DNA of 64,000 bases from an uncultured Thalassolituus sp. (GTDB lineage: Bacteria; Pseudomonadota; Gammaproteobacteria; Pseudomonadales; Oceanobacteraceae). Positions 8,818 to 18,008 of the stretch are shown one piece after another (position 1 is the first letter of the stretch; each line of letters starts with the position of its first letter). A program made the position numbers and the translations under genes. The stretch spans positions 62,001 to 126,000 of the forward strand of contig NZ_CATMFB010000004.1 of the NCBI RefSeq assembly GCF_950066645.1, written 5' to 3'. Under the pieces are notes generated by a model that saw nothing but the letters and a program-made list of their open reading frames with translations, was not told where the DNA came from and did not search any database.

Positions 8818-9687
8818 CTAACGATTCAACAGGTTGATCATCGCGTGTGCGGCATTGGACAGCGTACGGTGACGTAACTGAATCAGTCCCAGTTGGCGGG
8901 CTGGGGGATGTCCCGGCCAGCGCAACTGATACAGGGTTCTGTCGACCATGGATTCTGGTAGCAGGCTCCAGCCCATACCCACGGAGACCATCATTTTAAT
9001 CGTTTCGAGGAAGTTCGTTGGCATAGGCGCTTTAAGCATCAGATTTCTTTGGGCAAATGCCTCAGCGACGACGCGGTAGGTAATGGTATCTGGTTCAGGC
9101 AGGATGGCCGATTCGTCAGCCAGGTCATCGAAGGTGATGTGCTGGAGTGATGCCAGACGATGATGCGGAGCACAGACGCAGATCATCCGGTCTTCCCACA
9201 GGGGCGTTGCTTCAATATCGTCTGCCAGTTTATCTGCTTCATCGAGTGTCGTGAGCGCAAGCTCTACCTGGCGCAGGCGAATTGCATGGTATGCCCGTTC
9301 TGATCCCATAAACTCCAGATTCAGGTCAACAGCCGGGAATGCACGGACATATTCCTGCAGTACTGGCGGTAAGCGGTGGAGGCCAATGTGATGGCTAGTG
9401 GCCAGTGACAGGTGACCTCCCACCGTGTTGCTCATGTTCTCAATCTGGAGCTCGGTATCAGCAACGAGGTCGAGAATCTCTCTTGCCCGGGGCAGGAGAG
9501 CCTGACCGGCCTCGGTCAGGCTGATGGTCCGGTTGTGTCGGTCGAATAACGCACTGCCAAGCTGCTCCTCAAGTTGTTTTACCCGTTTGCTGACAGCAGA
9601 CTGAGTCAGGTAAAGGTTATCTGCCGCCGTCGAGAAAGATTGATGATGTGCGACGGCCATAAACGCCTTGAGCGCCTGCGTATCCAT
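8818..9687 (-). CDS. LysR-family transcriptional regulator, divergent from leuC
   Basis: A 289-residue LysR-type regulator. The N-terminal winged helix (about residues 3-60) contains the helix-turn-helix with TQSAVSKRVKQLEEQLG. The remainder is the periplasmic-binding-protein-like effector domain. ATG 9687 is chosen because AAGGAA precedes it; the 9711 start is a TTG. In Pseudomonas a LysR gene occupies the same position, divergent from leuC. This supports a conserved regulatory role, probably control of the leu operon or of a linked pathway. The effector is not known. Confidence 0.88.
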   Translation of the reverse strand: MDTQALKAFMAVAHHQSFSTAADNLYLTQSAVSKRVKQLEEQLGSALFDRHNRTISLTEAGQALLPRAREILDLVADTELQIENMSNTVGGHLSLATSHHIGLHRLPPVLQEYVRAFPAVDLNLEFMGSERAYHAIRLRQVELALTTLDEADKLADDIEATPLWEDRMICVCAPHHRLASLQHITFDDLADESAILPEPDTITYRVVAEAFAQRNLMLKAPMPTNFLETIKMMVSVGMGWSLLPESMVDRTLYQLRWPGHPPARQLGLIQLRHRTLSNAAHAMINLLNR

Positions 9688-9740
9688 TTGGTATTCCTTT
9701 TTGGAATTCAAACTAGAAAAAATATGAATTTCAGTTGTTT

Positions 9741-9769
9741 ATCACTTCGTTTACTATTCCTCAAGTGAT
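9741..9769. promoter_or_regulatory. Operator-like inverted repeat between lysR and leuC, overlapping a -10 element
   Basis: ATCACTT (9741-9747) and AAGTGAT (9763-9769) form a perfect inverted repeat with a 15-nt spacer. The spacer holds TACTAT (9752-9757), a good -10 hexamer for leuC. No good -35 lies 16-18 nt upstream of it. That is the usual picture for a promoter needing an activator, or one blocked by a repressor bound across the -10. The divergent LysR protein is the obvious candidate. This is inference from sequence symmetry. Confidence 0.5.
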
Positions 9770-9795
9770 TAATGAGAGAGAACAGGAGCGCAGGC

Positions 9796-11214
9796 ATGGC
9801 CGGCAAGACTCTGTATGACAAACTTTGGGACCAGCACGTGGTGAAAACCCGTGAAGATGGCACCGCACTGATTTACATCGACCGTCAGCTTCTGCACGAA
9901 GTAACGTCGCCACAGGCGTTTGAAGGTCTGCGCATTGCAGGCCGCCAGCCATGGCGTTTAGATGCAAACCTGGCGACTCCTGATCATAACGTGCCGACCA
10001 CGCCGGTTGAGCGTGAATCCGGTATCGATGGTATTCAGGACCCGGTCTCGCGCATTCAGGTGAAAACCCTGGACGACAACTGTGATCATTTCGGTATCAC
10101 CGAATTCAAAATGGCCGACAAACGTCAGGGCATCGTGCACGTGGTTGGTCCAGAGCAGGGCGCAACGCTGCCGGGTATGACCGTGGTGTGTGGTGATTCT
10201 CACACCGCGACTCACGGTGCGTTTGCTGCACTTGCGCACGGCATCGGTACGTCTGAGGTTGAGCACGTTCTGGCGACTCAGTGTCTGATTCAGCGCAAGA
10301 TGAAAAATCTGCTGATCAAGGTTGACGGTGAACTGGGCAAAGGCATCACTGGTAAAGACGTGGTTCTGCATGTGATTGGTGTGATTGGTACCGCGGGTGG
10401 TAACGGTTGCGCCATGGAATTCGGTGGCTCTGCCATCCGTACTATGAGTATGGAAGGCCGTATGACCATGTGTAACATGGCGATCGAAGCCGGTGCCCGT
10501 GTCGGCATGGTAGCGTTCGATGAGATCACCGCTGAATACGTGAAGGGCCGTCCGTACGCGCCGAAAGCCGATCAGTGGGAAATGGCTATGGAAGCATGGT
10601 CCGACCTGAAGTCTGATGATGATGCGGTATTCGACAAAGTCGTTGAGATCCGCGCCGAAGACATCAAGCCACAGGTTACCTGGGGTACTTCACCTGAGAT
10701 GGTCACCACCATCGACGGTACCGTACCGACTCTGGAAGAGGCTGCGGACGACGTTGAACGCTCAGGCTTTAAGCGTGCTTACGAATACATGGGTCTGACG
10801 GCTGGCCAGAAAATTACCGACATCAAACTCGACCGCGTATTTATTGGTTCGTGCACTAACTCCCGTATCGAAGATCTGCGTGCTGCGGCCGAGGTAGCAA
10901 AAGGTCGTAAGGTGTCTGGTAGCGTGAAGCAGGCACTTGTGGTTCCTGGCTCTGGTCTGGTGAAAGCGCAGGCCGAAGAAGAAGGTCTGGATAAGATTTT
11001 CGTAGAAGCCGGTTTCGAATGGCGTGAGCCTGGTTGCTCTATGTGTCTGGCGATGAACGCCGACAAGCTGGGTAATGGTGAGCACTGTGCGTCTACTTCA
11101 AACCGTAACTTTGAAGGTCGCCAGGGCTACGGCGGTCGTACGCATCTGGTGAGCCCGGCGATGGCGGCAGCGGCTGCGATTGCGGGTCACTTCGTTGACG
11201 TGCGTGAACTTTAA
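9796..11214 (+). CDS. leuC: 3-isopropylmalate dehydratase large subunit
   Basis: A 472-residue LeuC. The three cysteines that hold the 4Fe-4S cluster are present: C353 in GSCTNSR, and C414 and C417 in [24 protein letters not shown] is the conserved aconitase-family active-site block. With LeuD it isomerises 2-isopropylmalate to 3-isopropylmalate in leucine synthesis. ATG 9796 ([11 protein letters not shown]) with an upstream AGGAG is chosen over 9772. leuD follows after 14 nt with its own AGGAG, and the two form one operon. Confidence 0.97.
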   Translation: MAGKTLYDKLWDQHVVKTREDGTALIYIDRQLLHEVTSPQAFEGLRIAGRQPWRLDANLATPDHNVPTTPVERESGIDGIQDPVSRIQVKTLDDNCDHFGITEFKMADKRQGIVHVVGPEQGATLPGMTVVCGDSHTATHGAFAALAHGIGTSEVEHVLATQCLIQRKMKNLLIKVDGELGKGITGKDVVLHVIGVIGTAGGNGCAMEFGGSAIRTMSMEGRMTMCNMAIEAGARVGMVAFDEITAEYVKGRPYAPKADQWEMAMEAWSDLKSDDDAVFDKVVEIRAEDIKPQVTWGTSPEMVTTIDGTVPTLEEAADDVERSGFKRAYEYMGLTAGQKITDIKLDRVFIGSCTNSRIEDLRAAAEVAKGRKVSGSVKQALVVPGSGLVKAQAEEEGLDKIFVEAGFEWREPGCSMCLAMNADKLGNGEHCASTSNRNFEGRQGYGGRTHLVSPAMAAAAAIAGHFVDVREL

Positions 11215-11228
11215 TAGGAGAACATAAG

Positions 11229-11867
11229 ATGAAAGCATTTACTGTACATCAGGGTGTTGTCGCTCCTATGGATCGCGCCAACATTGACACTGATATGATC
11301 ATTCCTAAGCAGTTCCTGAAGTCGATCAAGCGTTCTGGTTTTGGCCCGAACCTGTTCGATGAACTGCGTTATCTGGACGAAGGTCAGCCGGATGCGGATA
11401 ACAGTGGTCGTCCGCTGAATCCAGACTTTGTACTGAACCAGCCACGTTACAGCGGTGCTTCTGTACTGCTGGCCCGTGAAAACTTCGGTTGCGGTTCAAG
11501 CCGTGAGCACGCCCCATGGGCACTGGAAGACTTTGGCTTCCGTGCGATCATCGCGCCAAGCTACGCGGATATTTTCTACAACAACAGCTTTAAAAATGGC
11601 CTGCTGCCGATTGTTCTGGATGAAGAGACGGTTGATCGTCTGTTTAAAGAGACTGAGGCAAGCGAAGGTTATCAGCTGACTGTTGATCTCGAGAACAAGA
11701 AGGTGGTGACGCCTTCTGGTGAAGAGATCGCCTTTGAGGTGGACGATTTCCGTCGTCACTGTCTGCTGAATGGTCTGGACGATATCGGTCTGACACTGCA
11801 GGACGCTGACGAGATTAAAGCGTACGAAGAGAAGCGTCGTGCGTCTTCTCCGTGGCTCTTTTCGTAG
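11229..11867 (+). CDS. leuD: 3-isopropylmalate dehydratase small subunit
   Basis: A 212-residue LeuD, the normal length. [14 protein letters not shown] near the N-terminus and [14 protein letters not shown] at about residues 83-96 are the family blocks that form the swivel domain of the dehydratase. ATAGGAG at 11214-11220 gives a strong ribosome binding site. Unlike most leu operons, leuB is not next. A 350-nt non-coding segment with two structured repeats separates them. Confidence 0.97.
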   Translation: MKAFTVHQGVVAPMDRANIDTDMIIPKQFLKSIKRSGFGPNLFDELRYLDEGQPDADNSGRPLNPDFVLNQPRYSGASVLLARENFGCGSSREHAPWALEDFGFRAIIAPSYADIFYNNSFKNGLLPIVLDEETVDRLFKETEASEGYQLTVDLENKKVVTPSGEEIAFEVDDFRRHCLLNGLDDIGLTLQDADEIKAYEEKRRASSPWLFS

Positions 11868-11877
11868 GGGAGCTGCC

Positions 11878-11993
11878 GCTAAAAGAGTGATTCGATTTCC
11901 ACTCCGGGACACGCCGTAAATACGTCCCTGTAGGCTCGGGTGCCGTGTCCTTACGGCACACGGTCCCCGAGCGGATATGCGACCCACTCTAGC
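11878..11993 (+). repeat. Structured repeat, copy A (three-way-junction type) in the leuD-leuB gap
   Basis: Outer arms GCTA-(AA)-AGAGTG (11878-11889) and CACTCTAGC (11985-11993) enclose two hairpins. After the linker CGCCGTAAA (11912-11920), hairpin 1 is TACG/TGTA with loop TCCC (11921-11932). After GGCTC (11933-11937), hairpin 2 has stem TGCCGT/ACGGCA (11941-11958) with TCC in the loop. It is extended by GCTCGGG (11934-11940) pairing CCCGAGC (11966-11972). GGGAC (11906-11910) can also pair GTCCC (11924-11928). The same order of linkers and TCCN-loop hairpins recurs inverted in copy B. I recall similar CGCCGT(A/G)AA-TCC-GGCTC-TCC elements between genes in marine gammaproteobacteria, but cannot verify that here. 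Confidence 0.8.
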
Positions 11994-12057
11994 TGTACAG
12001 GCCGACGAGTATGTGCATCGAAACAACTGCTCTTGCGGCAAGGAATATTTAAGGGGT

Positions 12058-12158
12058 GTTGCTAGGGCTTTTGAGCCAGCCCTTTGTGCCATGGATGGCA
12101 CAAGGGAGCCCCCATGGATGGGTTTACGGCGAGCTGGATTAAAAGCCCTAGTGACAAC
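12058..12158 (-). repeat. Structured repeat, copy B, inverted relative to copy A
   Basis: The outer stem is long: GTTG-CTAGGGCTTTT (12058-12072) pairs AAAAGCCCTAG-TGA-CAAC (12141-12158), extended by CCAGC/GCTGG. Inside are two hairpins: TTGTGCCAT/ATGGCACAA (12084-12103) and CCCAT/ATGGG (12111-12122). Both contain the decamer CCATGGATGG. Read on the minus strand the order is CGCCGTAAA, hairpin with loop TCCA, GGCTC, hairpin with loop TCCA. That is the same architecture as copy A, with different stem sequences that remain fully paired. No coding potential is evident. The element ends 60 nt before the leuB start. Confidence 0.82.
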
Positions 12159-12217
12159 CCGGGTTAACAAAATTTTCACGTCAGGCCAGAAGGTCGGCGT
12201 GCATATAGGGAATAGAA

Positions 12218-13303
12218 ATGAGCAAAAACGTACTGATTCTGCCGGGCGATGGTATTGGCCCGGAAATCGTTGCAGAAGCCGTTAAGGTTCTGAACGTAGC
12301 GAACGAAAAATTCAATCTCGGTCTGGAGCTGGTGGACGGTCTGGTAGGTGGCTCTGCCTACGACGTACACGGCACGCCACTGCCAGAAGAAACCATGGAA
12401 AAAGCACGCGCAGCCGACGCAATTTTGCTGGGTGCGGTAGGTGGTCCTAAGTGGGACAACCTTGAAGATCGCGAACTGCGTCCTGAAAAAGGTCTGCTGG
12501 GTCTGCGCTCCGGTCTGGAGCTGTTTGGTAACCTGCGTCCAGCCATTCTGTATCCACAATTGGCGGATGCGTCTTCTCTGAAGCCTGAAGTGGTATCTGG
12601 TCTGGATATCCTGATCGTGCGTGAACTGACTGGTGGTATTTACTTCGGTAAACCACGTGGTATCCGCACTCTCGAAAATGGCGAGCGCGAAGGCTACAAC
12701 ACCTACGTGTACAGCGAGTCTGAAATTAAGCGTATTGCCCGTGTTGCGTTTGACTCCGCGATGAAGCGCAATAAAAAACTGTGCTCTGTTGATAAAGCCA
12801 ACGTTCTGGAAGTGACTGTTCTGTGGCGTGAAGTGGTTAACGAGGTAGCGAAGGAATACCCTGAAGTCGAAGTTTCTCACATGTACGTTGATAACGCGGC
12901 AATGCAGCTGGTGCGCGCACCTAAGCAGTTCGACGTTATGGTTACCGGGAACATGTTCGGTGACATCCTGTCTGACGCTGCTGCGATGCTGACCGGTTCT
13001 ATCGGTATGTTGCCGTCTGCCTCTCTGGATAAAGACAACAAAGGTATGTACGAGCCATGTCATGGTTCTGCGCCGGATATTGCAGGCCAGGGCATCGCTA
13101 ACCCATTGGCAACCATCCTGTCAGCTGCGATGATGTTGCGTTATTCACTGGGTGAAGTTGCTGCAGCTGATGCGATTGAGCAGGCGGTCAGCAATGTACT
13201 GGATAAAGGTCTGCGTACTGGCGACATCTTCTCTGAAGGTATGCAGAAAGTTTCAACCGCCGAGATGGGCGAAGCAGTAGTAGCTGCTCTGCAGGAGGTT
13301 TAA
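12218..13303 (+). CDS. leuB: 3-isopropylmalate dehydrogenase
   Basis: A 361-residue LeuB that oxidatively decarboxylates 3-isopropylmalate with NAD to give 2-oxoisocaproate. PGDGIGPEI at residues 8-16, ELTGGIYFG in the substrate loop, and [14 protein letters not shown] near residue 285 are diagnostic. The metal-binding aspartates lie in the [13 protein letters not shown] block. AGGGAAT precedes the ATG. The 350-nt gap upstream means it may have its own promoter, or that the repeats sit inside a leuCDB transcript. asd follows after 4 nt. Confidence 0.97.
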   Translation: MSKNVLILPGDGIGPEIVAEAVKVLNVANEKFNLGLELVDGLVGGSAYDVHGTPLPEETMEKARAADAILLGAVGGPKWDNLEDRELRPEKGLLGLRSGLELFGNLRPAILYPQLADASSLKPEVVSGLDILIVRELTGGIYFGKPRGIRTLENGEREGYNTYVYSESEIKRIARVAFDSAMKRNKKLCSVDKANVLEVTVLWREVVNEVAKEYPEVEVSHMYVDNAAMQLVRAPKQFDVMVTGNMFGDILSDAAAMLTGSIGMLPSASLDKDNKGMYEPCHGSAPDIAGQGIANPLATILSAAMMLRYSLGEVAAADAIEQAVSNVLDKGLRTGDIFSEGMQKVSTAEMGEAVVAALQEV

Positions 13304-13307
13304 TTAC

Positions 13308-14429
13308 ATGTCACAGATGAATGTTGGCCTGGTAGGCTGGCGCGGAATGGTCGGTTCTGTCCTGATGCAGCGTATGCAGGACGAGAAAGATTTCGACCTG
13401 ATTAATCCGGTGTTTTTCACCACGTCTCAGAAGGGGCTACCGGCACCTGACTTTGCGGGTAAAGACTGCGGCACTCTGGAAGACGCATTCGATATCGATG
13501 CACTGAAAGCACAGGATGCCATCATTACCTGTCAGGGCGGCGATTACACCAAAGAAGTGTACGGCAAACTGCGTGAAGCGGGATGGAACGGTTACTGGAT
13601 TGATGCAGCATCGTCACTGCGCATGAAGGACGATGCCATCATCGTGCTCGACCCGGTAAACAAAGACGTGATCGAAAAGGGCATTGAGTCAGGTGTAAAA
13701 ACCTACGTTGGCGGTAACTGTACCGTCAGCCTGATGCTGCTGGCACTGGGCGGTCTGTTCGAGAAAGATCTGGTTGAGTGGGTTGCTCCGCAGACCTATC
13801 AAGCAGCTTCTGGCTCCGGTGCGCGTCACATGCGCGAACTGATCTCTCAGATGGGTGCTATTCGTGACGAAGTGAAAGACAAGCTGGATGATCCTGCCAG
13901 TGCCATTCTGGAAATCGACCGTCAGGTCGCTGATTTCATTCGTAGCGATGCGCTGCCGACTGACCAGTTTGGTGTGCCTCTGGCGGGAAGCCTGATTCCA
14001 TACATCGATTCTCAGCTGGAATCCGGCCAGAGCCGCGAAGAATGGAAAGCACAGGTTGAAGCCAACAAGATTATGGGTCGCAGCGATAACCAGGTGCCTG
14101 TGGATGGTCTGTGTGTTCGTGTCGGTGCGATGCGTTGTCACAGCCAGGCAATGACCATTAAGCTGAAAAAAGATCTGCCAGTCAGTGAAATTGAAAGCAT
14201 TCTGGCGGGTCACAATGACTGGGTTAAAGTCATTCCAAACGATCGCGACGCGAGCATGAAAGAGCTTACGCCAGCGAAAGTCACCGGCACTCTGAGTATT
14301 CCAGTTGGGCGTATCCGTAAGCTCAACATGGGGCCTGAGTACATTTCTGCGTTTACGGTAGGGGATCAACTCCTGTGGGGCGCAGCTGAGCCACTTCGCA
14401 GAATGTTGCGCATTTTGTTGAATAAGTGA
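13308..14429 (+). CDS. asd: Aspartate-semialdehyde dehydrogenase
   Basis: A 373-residue Asd that reduces aspartyl phosphate to aspartate semialdehyde in the lysine, threonine and methionine pathways. [18 protein letters not shown] is the NADP-binding N-terminus of the Gram-negative type. The catalytic cysteine is C138 in [10 protein letters not shown], and the HSQAMT block lies near residue 281. AGGAGG stands just before the leuB stop and serves this start. The gene lies 4 nt after leuB and before a strong terminator, so it is the last gene of the leu block. Pseudomonas has a second, Usg-type asd homologue at this point. It is absent here. Confidence 0.97.
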   Translation: MSQMNVGLVGWRGMVGSVLMQRMQDEKDFDLINPVFFTTSQKGLPAPDFAGKDCGTLEDAFDIDALKAQDAIITCQGGDYTKEVYGKLREAGWNGYWIDAASSLRMKDDAIIVLDPVNKDVIEKGIESGVKTYVGGNCTVSLMLLALGGLFEKDLVEWVAPQTYQAASGSGARHMRELISQMGAIRDEVKDKLDDPASAILEIDRQVADFIRSDALPTDQFGVPLAGSLIPYIDSQLESGQSREEWKAQVEANKIMGRSDNQVPVDGLCVRVGAMRCHSQAMTIKLKKDLPVSEIESILAGHNDWVKVIPNDRDASMKELTPAKVTGTLSIPVGRIRKLNMGPEYISAFTVGDQLLWGAAEPLRRMLRILLNK

Positions 14430-14434
14430 TGAAG

Positions 14435-14461
14435 AAGCGGGGTATTTACCCCGCTTTTTTC
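14435..14461 (+). terminator. Rho-independent terminator after asd
   Basis: Stem AAGCGGGG (14435-14442) / CCCCGCTT (14449-14456) with a 6-nt loop and a run of six T residues to 14460. It ends the leu-asd transcript. The following 200 nt to fimV contain only an AGCTGGT/ACCAGC inverted repeat around 14534-14562 and presumably the fimV promoter, which I cannot place with confidence. Confidence 0.93.
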
Positions 14462-14669
14462 ATGGTGGCTGAGAGAAAAATGCTCTAAGTGTTTCTTACG
14501 TCACGCTTTTATCCCTGCTGCTCCGGGCAAAATATTGCGTTAGCTGGTTTTATATTTGATACTTACCAGCGCTTATGAACGGAATCTATAAGTAAGCTGG
14601 GTCAGGATTATCTATAAAAAAGTAGTATTGGCGGAAAGTGGCCGTCACAACGATAACAAGGAAGCAATA

Positions 14670-17600
14670 ATGAAACGCCTACTTGCGAAGAGTATTCTGC
14701 TGGCTGGTGGCATGACCGCGTCATCCCAACTGCTGGCGCTGGGTCTTGGAGAGCTTGATCTGGATTCAGCACTGAACCAGCCGCTCAAGGCCGAGATTCA
14801 GATGATTGACTCCGCAGGCCTGACCTCTGCTGAGATTAAACCCCGTCTGGCGAGCACCGAAGATTTTGAACGTGCCGGTGTTGAGCGTTATCAGTTCCTG
14901 CGCCAGATGAAGTTCTCGATCAACGGTGACCGTATTATCGTCACCACCCGTGATCCTATTAACGAACCGTTTCTTAACTTTCTGGTAGAGCTTAACTGGC
15001 CAGCCGGTCGTGTGCTGCGTGAGTACACTGTGCTGCTGGACCCACCGGTATTCCAGGAAGAAACAATCCAACCTCTGGTTGCAGTTCCTGCGGCATCGGT
15101 GGTGACCAGCCGGACTACTGCAACGGCTCCGCAGCCAGCGGCACCGACCCAGGCACGACCTGCGTCTGGTAATACCTGGTCTCAGCCTGCGCAGCCAGGA
15201 ACCTATAAAGTACAGCCGAACGATACTCTCTGGCAGATCGCACTGGAAACGCGTCCTAACGCTTCCGTGACTCCCCAGCAGATGATGATCGCACTGCAGG
15301 ACGTGAATCCTGATGCCTTTATTAATGGCAATATTAACCGTCTGAAAACACACACCGTTCTGGATATCCCGGACGAGTCGATTGTTCGCACAATCGCTCA
15401 GCGTGAAGCGGTAACCGAAGTTAACCGACAGAACCGTGAGCTGAAGGCCGCTGTTGCTCAGATTGATGCAACAGGGCGCAAGGCATCGGCGGGTGCATCA
15501 CGTGGTAATTCTGCAGGTGGTGAAGTTCGCCTGGTGTCTGCCTCTGGTGACGGCAAAGCTGGGGCTGCCAGTGGCGCAGTATCTGGTGGGGCGGGAGTCA
15601 AAGCTTCAGCGCTTGAAAACGACCTCGCTATTGCGCTGGAGAATCTCGATAAAAGCCGTCGCGAAAATCAGGAACTTGTTGACCGTCTGTCTTCTCTTGA
15701 AGAGCAGCTGGCTAAAATGGAACGTCTGATTTCGCTGCAGAATGATCAGTTGGCAAATATTCAGCTGAACTCGGCAGAGTCCAATGCCGAGAAAGCCGCA
15801 GTAGCCACGGAAACACCTGCGCCTGTAGCAGAAAGTAAGCCGGTGGAGAAAACAGCGGGCGGTACTGATATCGCGGCGGTTGCTCCAACGCCAGCTGAAA
15901 CGCCGGAAGCAGCTAAGTCTGCAGCAGAAACAGCGCCTGCCGAAGGTGCGACTGACTTCAATTACAGTGAAGGCGCGGAGAAGCCTCAGGTTGCTGAGAG
16001 CCAGCCTTCTGAGGTCCAGTCTTCTGAGCAGAAAGCGGCGGAGCTGAAAGCCCGTATGGCAGAAGAGCGCCGCAAAGCTATGGAAGCAGCTGCGCAGCCG
16101 AAGTCCCCTCTGGACGATATCATCGGTACCGTAACTTCTCTGCCAACTCACATTCTCGGCGCGATCGCTGCAGGTATTCTCCTGCTGATTTTCGGTCTGA
16201 TCCGCTTGTTTAAAGGTAAGAAGACCGAAGAAGAGGCGGCTGAATCAAACGAGCTCGCCGACAGTCAGATTGATGTCTCATTCGACAACGCTGCAATGCC
16301 GTTGTTCGATGACAAAGAAGTAGCCGATCTTCCTACCTTCGAGGAAAACTCAACGGAGAATGAAGAGCTGGTGTCCGGTGGTCTGGATGATTTTGAACTG
16401 CATCAGGATGACCTCGGCGAAATGCCTGTGACCGATGACATGGATGAACTGGATATTGGTTCATTCGATGACGCCGATGGCGAGCAGTATGAAACGGTTG
16501 GGCAGACTGAAGATGCGATCAGTGAGTCCGACATCTACATCGCTTACGGCAAGTTTGATCAGGCAGCCGATCTGCTGAATAAGGCCATTCTGGCAGAGCC
16601 TGAACGTGTTGATCTGCGTCTTAAGTTACTTGAAGTTCACAGTTCACTTGATGAAGCGGATAAGTTTGCAGCCGTTGAAGCTGGCCTGATTGCGATCGGA
16701 GATGTCGATGCAAACGATAAGGCTCGTGCTCTCCGGGCTCAGCTTACGTCGCCGGTCGAGCCTGGCAATGTTTCTGCTGATTTGTCGCTTGATGGAGAAA
16801 TTCCTTCACTTGATGAAGGCGCAGATGAAGAATTTGCGGGTGGAATGGACTTTGGCGAAGCTCTCGATTTCGGTGATGACGTCGCCCCTGAGGACGACGG
16901 CATTGGCGCCTCGCTTGAGGAAGTGCCTGAGCTTGAGCTGGGTGAAACGTCAGACTTCAATGCCGATCAGGAAGGCGTTGATATGTCACTGGAAGAAGAC
17001 TCCCTTGACGTTGACGATGACCTTCTCGACTTCTCTCTCGATGATGCGGACGAATCCGTTGCTGAAAGCACCGGACTCGAAGATAGCGCTAATCAGATGG
17101 AGCTGGACTCCGATGATCTGGACGTTGCCGATTCAGTAGAGACTCCGCTCGAATTCGCTGCGGCCACGGAAGAACCAACGGTGGCAGATTCTGAGTTCGA
17201 TCTTGAGTTTGCCGAAGATGCTCCAGTCAGCAGCACGGATAATTCTGAGCTGGACGACCTGGTAGCATTTGATGCCGGGGAGTTGTCTCTCGATGATGAC
17301 GCTGAGCTGACTCTGGATGAAGAGGGCGACCTTGGGGAAACTCCGGTTGCGGCTGAAGTGTCTGTTGAAGCTGATTCCGACATTGCTGATCTTGCAGACC
17401 TTGATGCAGAGCTGTCTGATCTGGCGACAAACGACGAAGCGGTAATCGAAGCTCCGGAAGCGGGCAGTGATCTGGATTTCGATCTGGAGCTGGATGCAAC
17501 TGATATCGCCGATAGCCTTGATGAGCTGGATGCGGACCTGGATCTTGCTGCTGAGGATGATGATCTTCCTGAGGTTTCAGCCCCCGATGTTGCGATAGAT

Positions 17601-18005
17601 TCCGAGATCGAAGAGTTTGAAGCGCCGTCGCCTGTCGCGGTGGATGATCAACCAGAGGCTCCTGTAGTCGCAGATGAATCGGTAGTTGAGTCTGAGTCTG
17701 AAGACGTTCTGGCGGAAGCTTCCGGGTCTTCACTGGACGATGACCTGAACCTGGGTGCGTTTGCTGCAGATTCTGATGAGAGTGATCTTATTGGAGGTAT
17801 CGATCTTGATGAGCTGGCAGCAGCCGATGATGAGTTTGATTTCCTCTCGGGTACTGATGAGTGCGCTACCAAGCTGGATCTGGCTCGTGCATACATCGAT
17901 ATGGAAGACTACGATGGCGCTAAGGAGTTGCTGTCTGAGGTAGTATCCGAAGGCAATGATCAGCAGAAGCAGGACGCGCAGGATCTTCTGGGTAACCTCT
18001 CCTGA
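14670..18005 (+). CDS. fimV: FimV-type LysM-domain polar/pilus assembly protein
   Basis: A 1111-residue inner-membrane protein with the FimV plan. It has a signal peptide (about 1-23) and an N-terminal FimV domain beginning LGLGELDLDSALNQPLKAEI. A LysM peptidoglycan-binding domain lies at about 178-235. Coiled coil follows at about 310-360 and one membrane helix at about 490-512 (LGAIAAGILLLIFGLIRLF). A very acidic, Asp/Glu-rich cytoplasmic region of about 500 residues follows. A C-terminal TPR-like FimV motif (KLDLARAYIDMEDYDGAKEL) lies near 1067-1086. FimV supports type IV pilus function, polar targeting and cAMP signalling in Pseudomonas. ATG 14670 with AAGGAA is chosen over TTG 14628. truA begins 4 nt after the stop, as in Pseudomonas. 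Confidence 0.93.
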   Translation: MKRLLAKSILLAGGMTASSQLLALGLGELDLDSALNQPLKAEIQMIDSAGLTSAEIKPRLASTEDFERAGVERYQFLRQMKFSINGDRIIVTTRDPINEPFLNFLVELNWPAGRVLREYTVLLDPPVFQEETIQPLVAVPAASVVTSRTTATAPQPAAPTQARPASGNTWSQPAQPGTYKVQPNDTLWQIALETRPNASVTPQQMMIALQDVNPDAFINGNINRLKTHTVLDIPDESIVRTIAQREAVTEVNRQNRELKAAVAQIDATGRKASAGASRGNSAGGEVRLVSASGDGKAGAASGAVSGGAGVKASALENDLAIALENLDKSRRENQELVDRLSSLEEQLAKMERLISLQNDQLANIQLNSAESNAEKAAVATETPAPVAESKPVEKTAGGTDIAAVAPTPAETPEAAKSAAETAPAEGATDFNYSEGAEKPQVAESQPSEVQSSEQKAAELKARMAEERRKAMEAAAQPKSPLDDIIGTVTSLPTHILGAIAAGILLLIFGLIRLFKGKKTEEEAAESNELADSQIDVSFDNAAMPLFDDKEVADLPTFEENSTENEELVSGGLDDFELHQDDLGEMPVTDDMDELDIGSFDDADGEQYETVGQTEDAISESDIYIAYGKFDQAADLLNKAILAEPERVDLRLKLLEVHSSLDEADKFAAVEAGLIAIGDVDANDKARALRAQLTSPVEPGNVSADLSLDGEIPSLDEGADEEFAGGMDFGEALDFGDDVAPEDDGIGASLEEVPELELGETSDFNADQEGVDMSLEEDSLDVDDDLLDFSLDDADESVAESTGLEDSANQMELDSDDLDVADSVETPLEFAAATEEPTVADSEFDLEFAEDAPVSSTDNSELDDLVAFDAGELSLDDDAELTLDEEGDLGETPVAAEVSVEADSDIADLADLDAELSDLATNDEAVIEAPEAGSDLDFDLELDATDIADSLDELDADLDLAAEDDDLPEVSAPDVAIDSEIEEFEAPSPVAVDDQPEAPVVADESVVESESEDVLAEASGSSLDDDLNLGAFAADSDESDLIGGIDLDELAAADDEFDFLSGTDECATKLDLARAYIDMEDYDGAKELLSEVVSEGNDQQKQDAQDLLGNLS

Positions 18006-18008
18006 TTC

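Noticed and set aside
9688-9795. Leucine leader peptide and attenuator before leuC
   Set aside because: No short frame with Leu codon runs and no terminator hairpin lies in this short region.
11878-12158. tRNA or tmRNA gene suggested by the cloverleaf-like folds
   Set aside because: There is no T-loop GTTCRANYC box, no anticodon-arm geometry and no CCA-type acceptor stem; the arms are two hairpins plus an outer stem.
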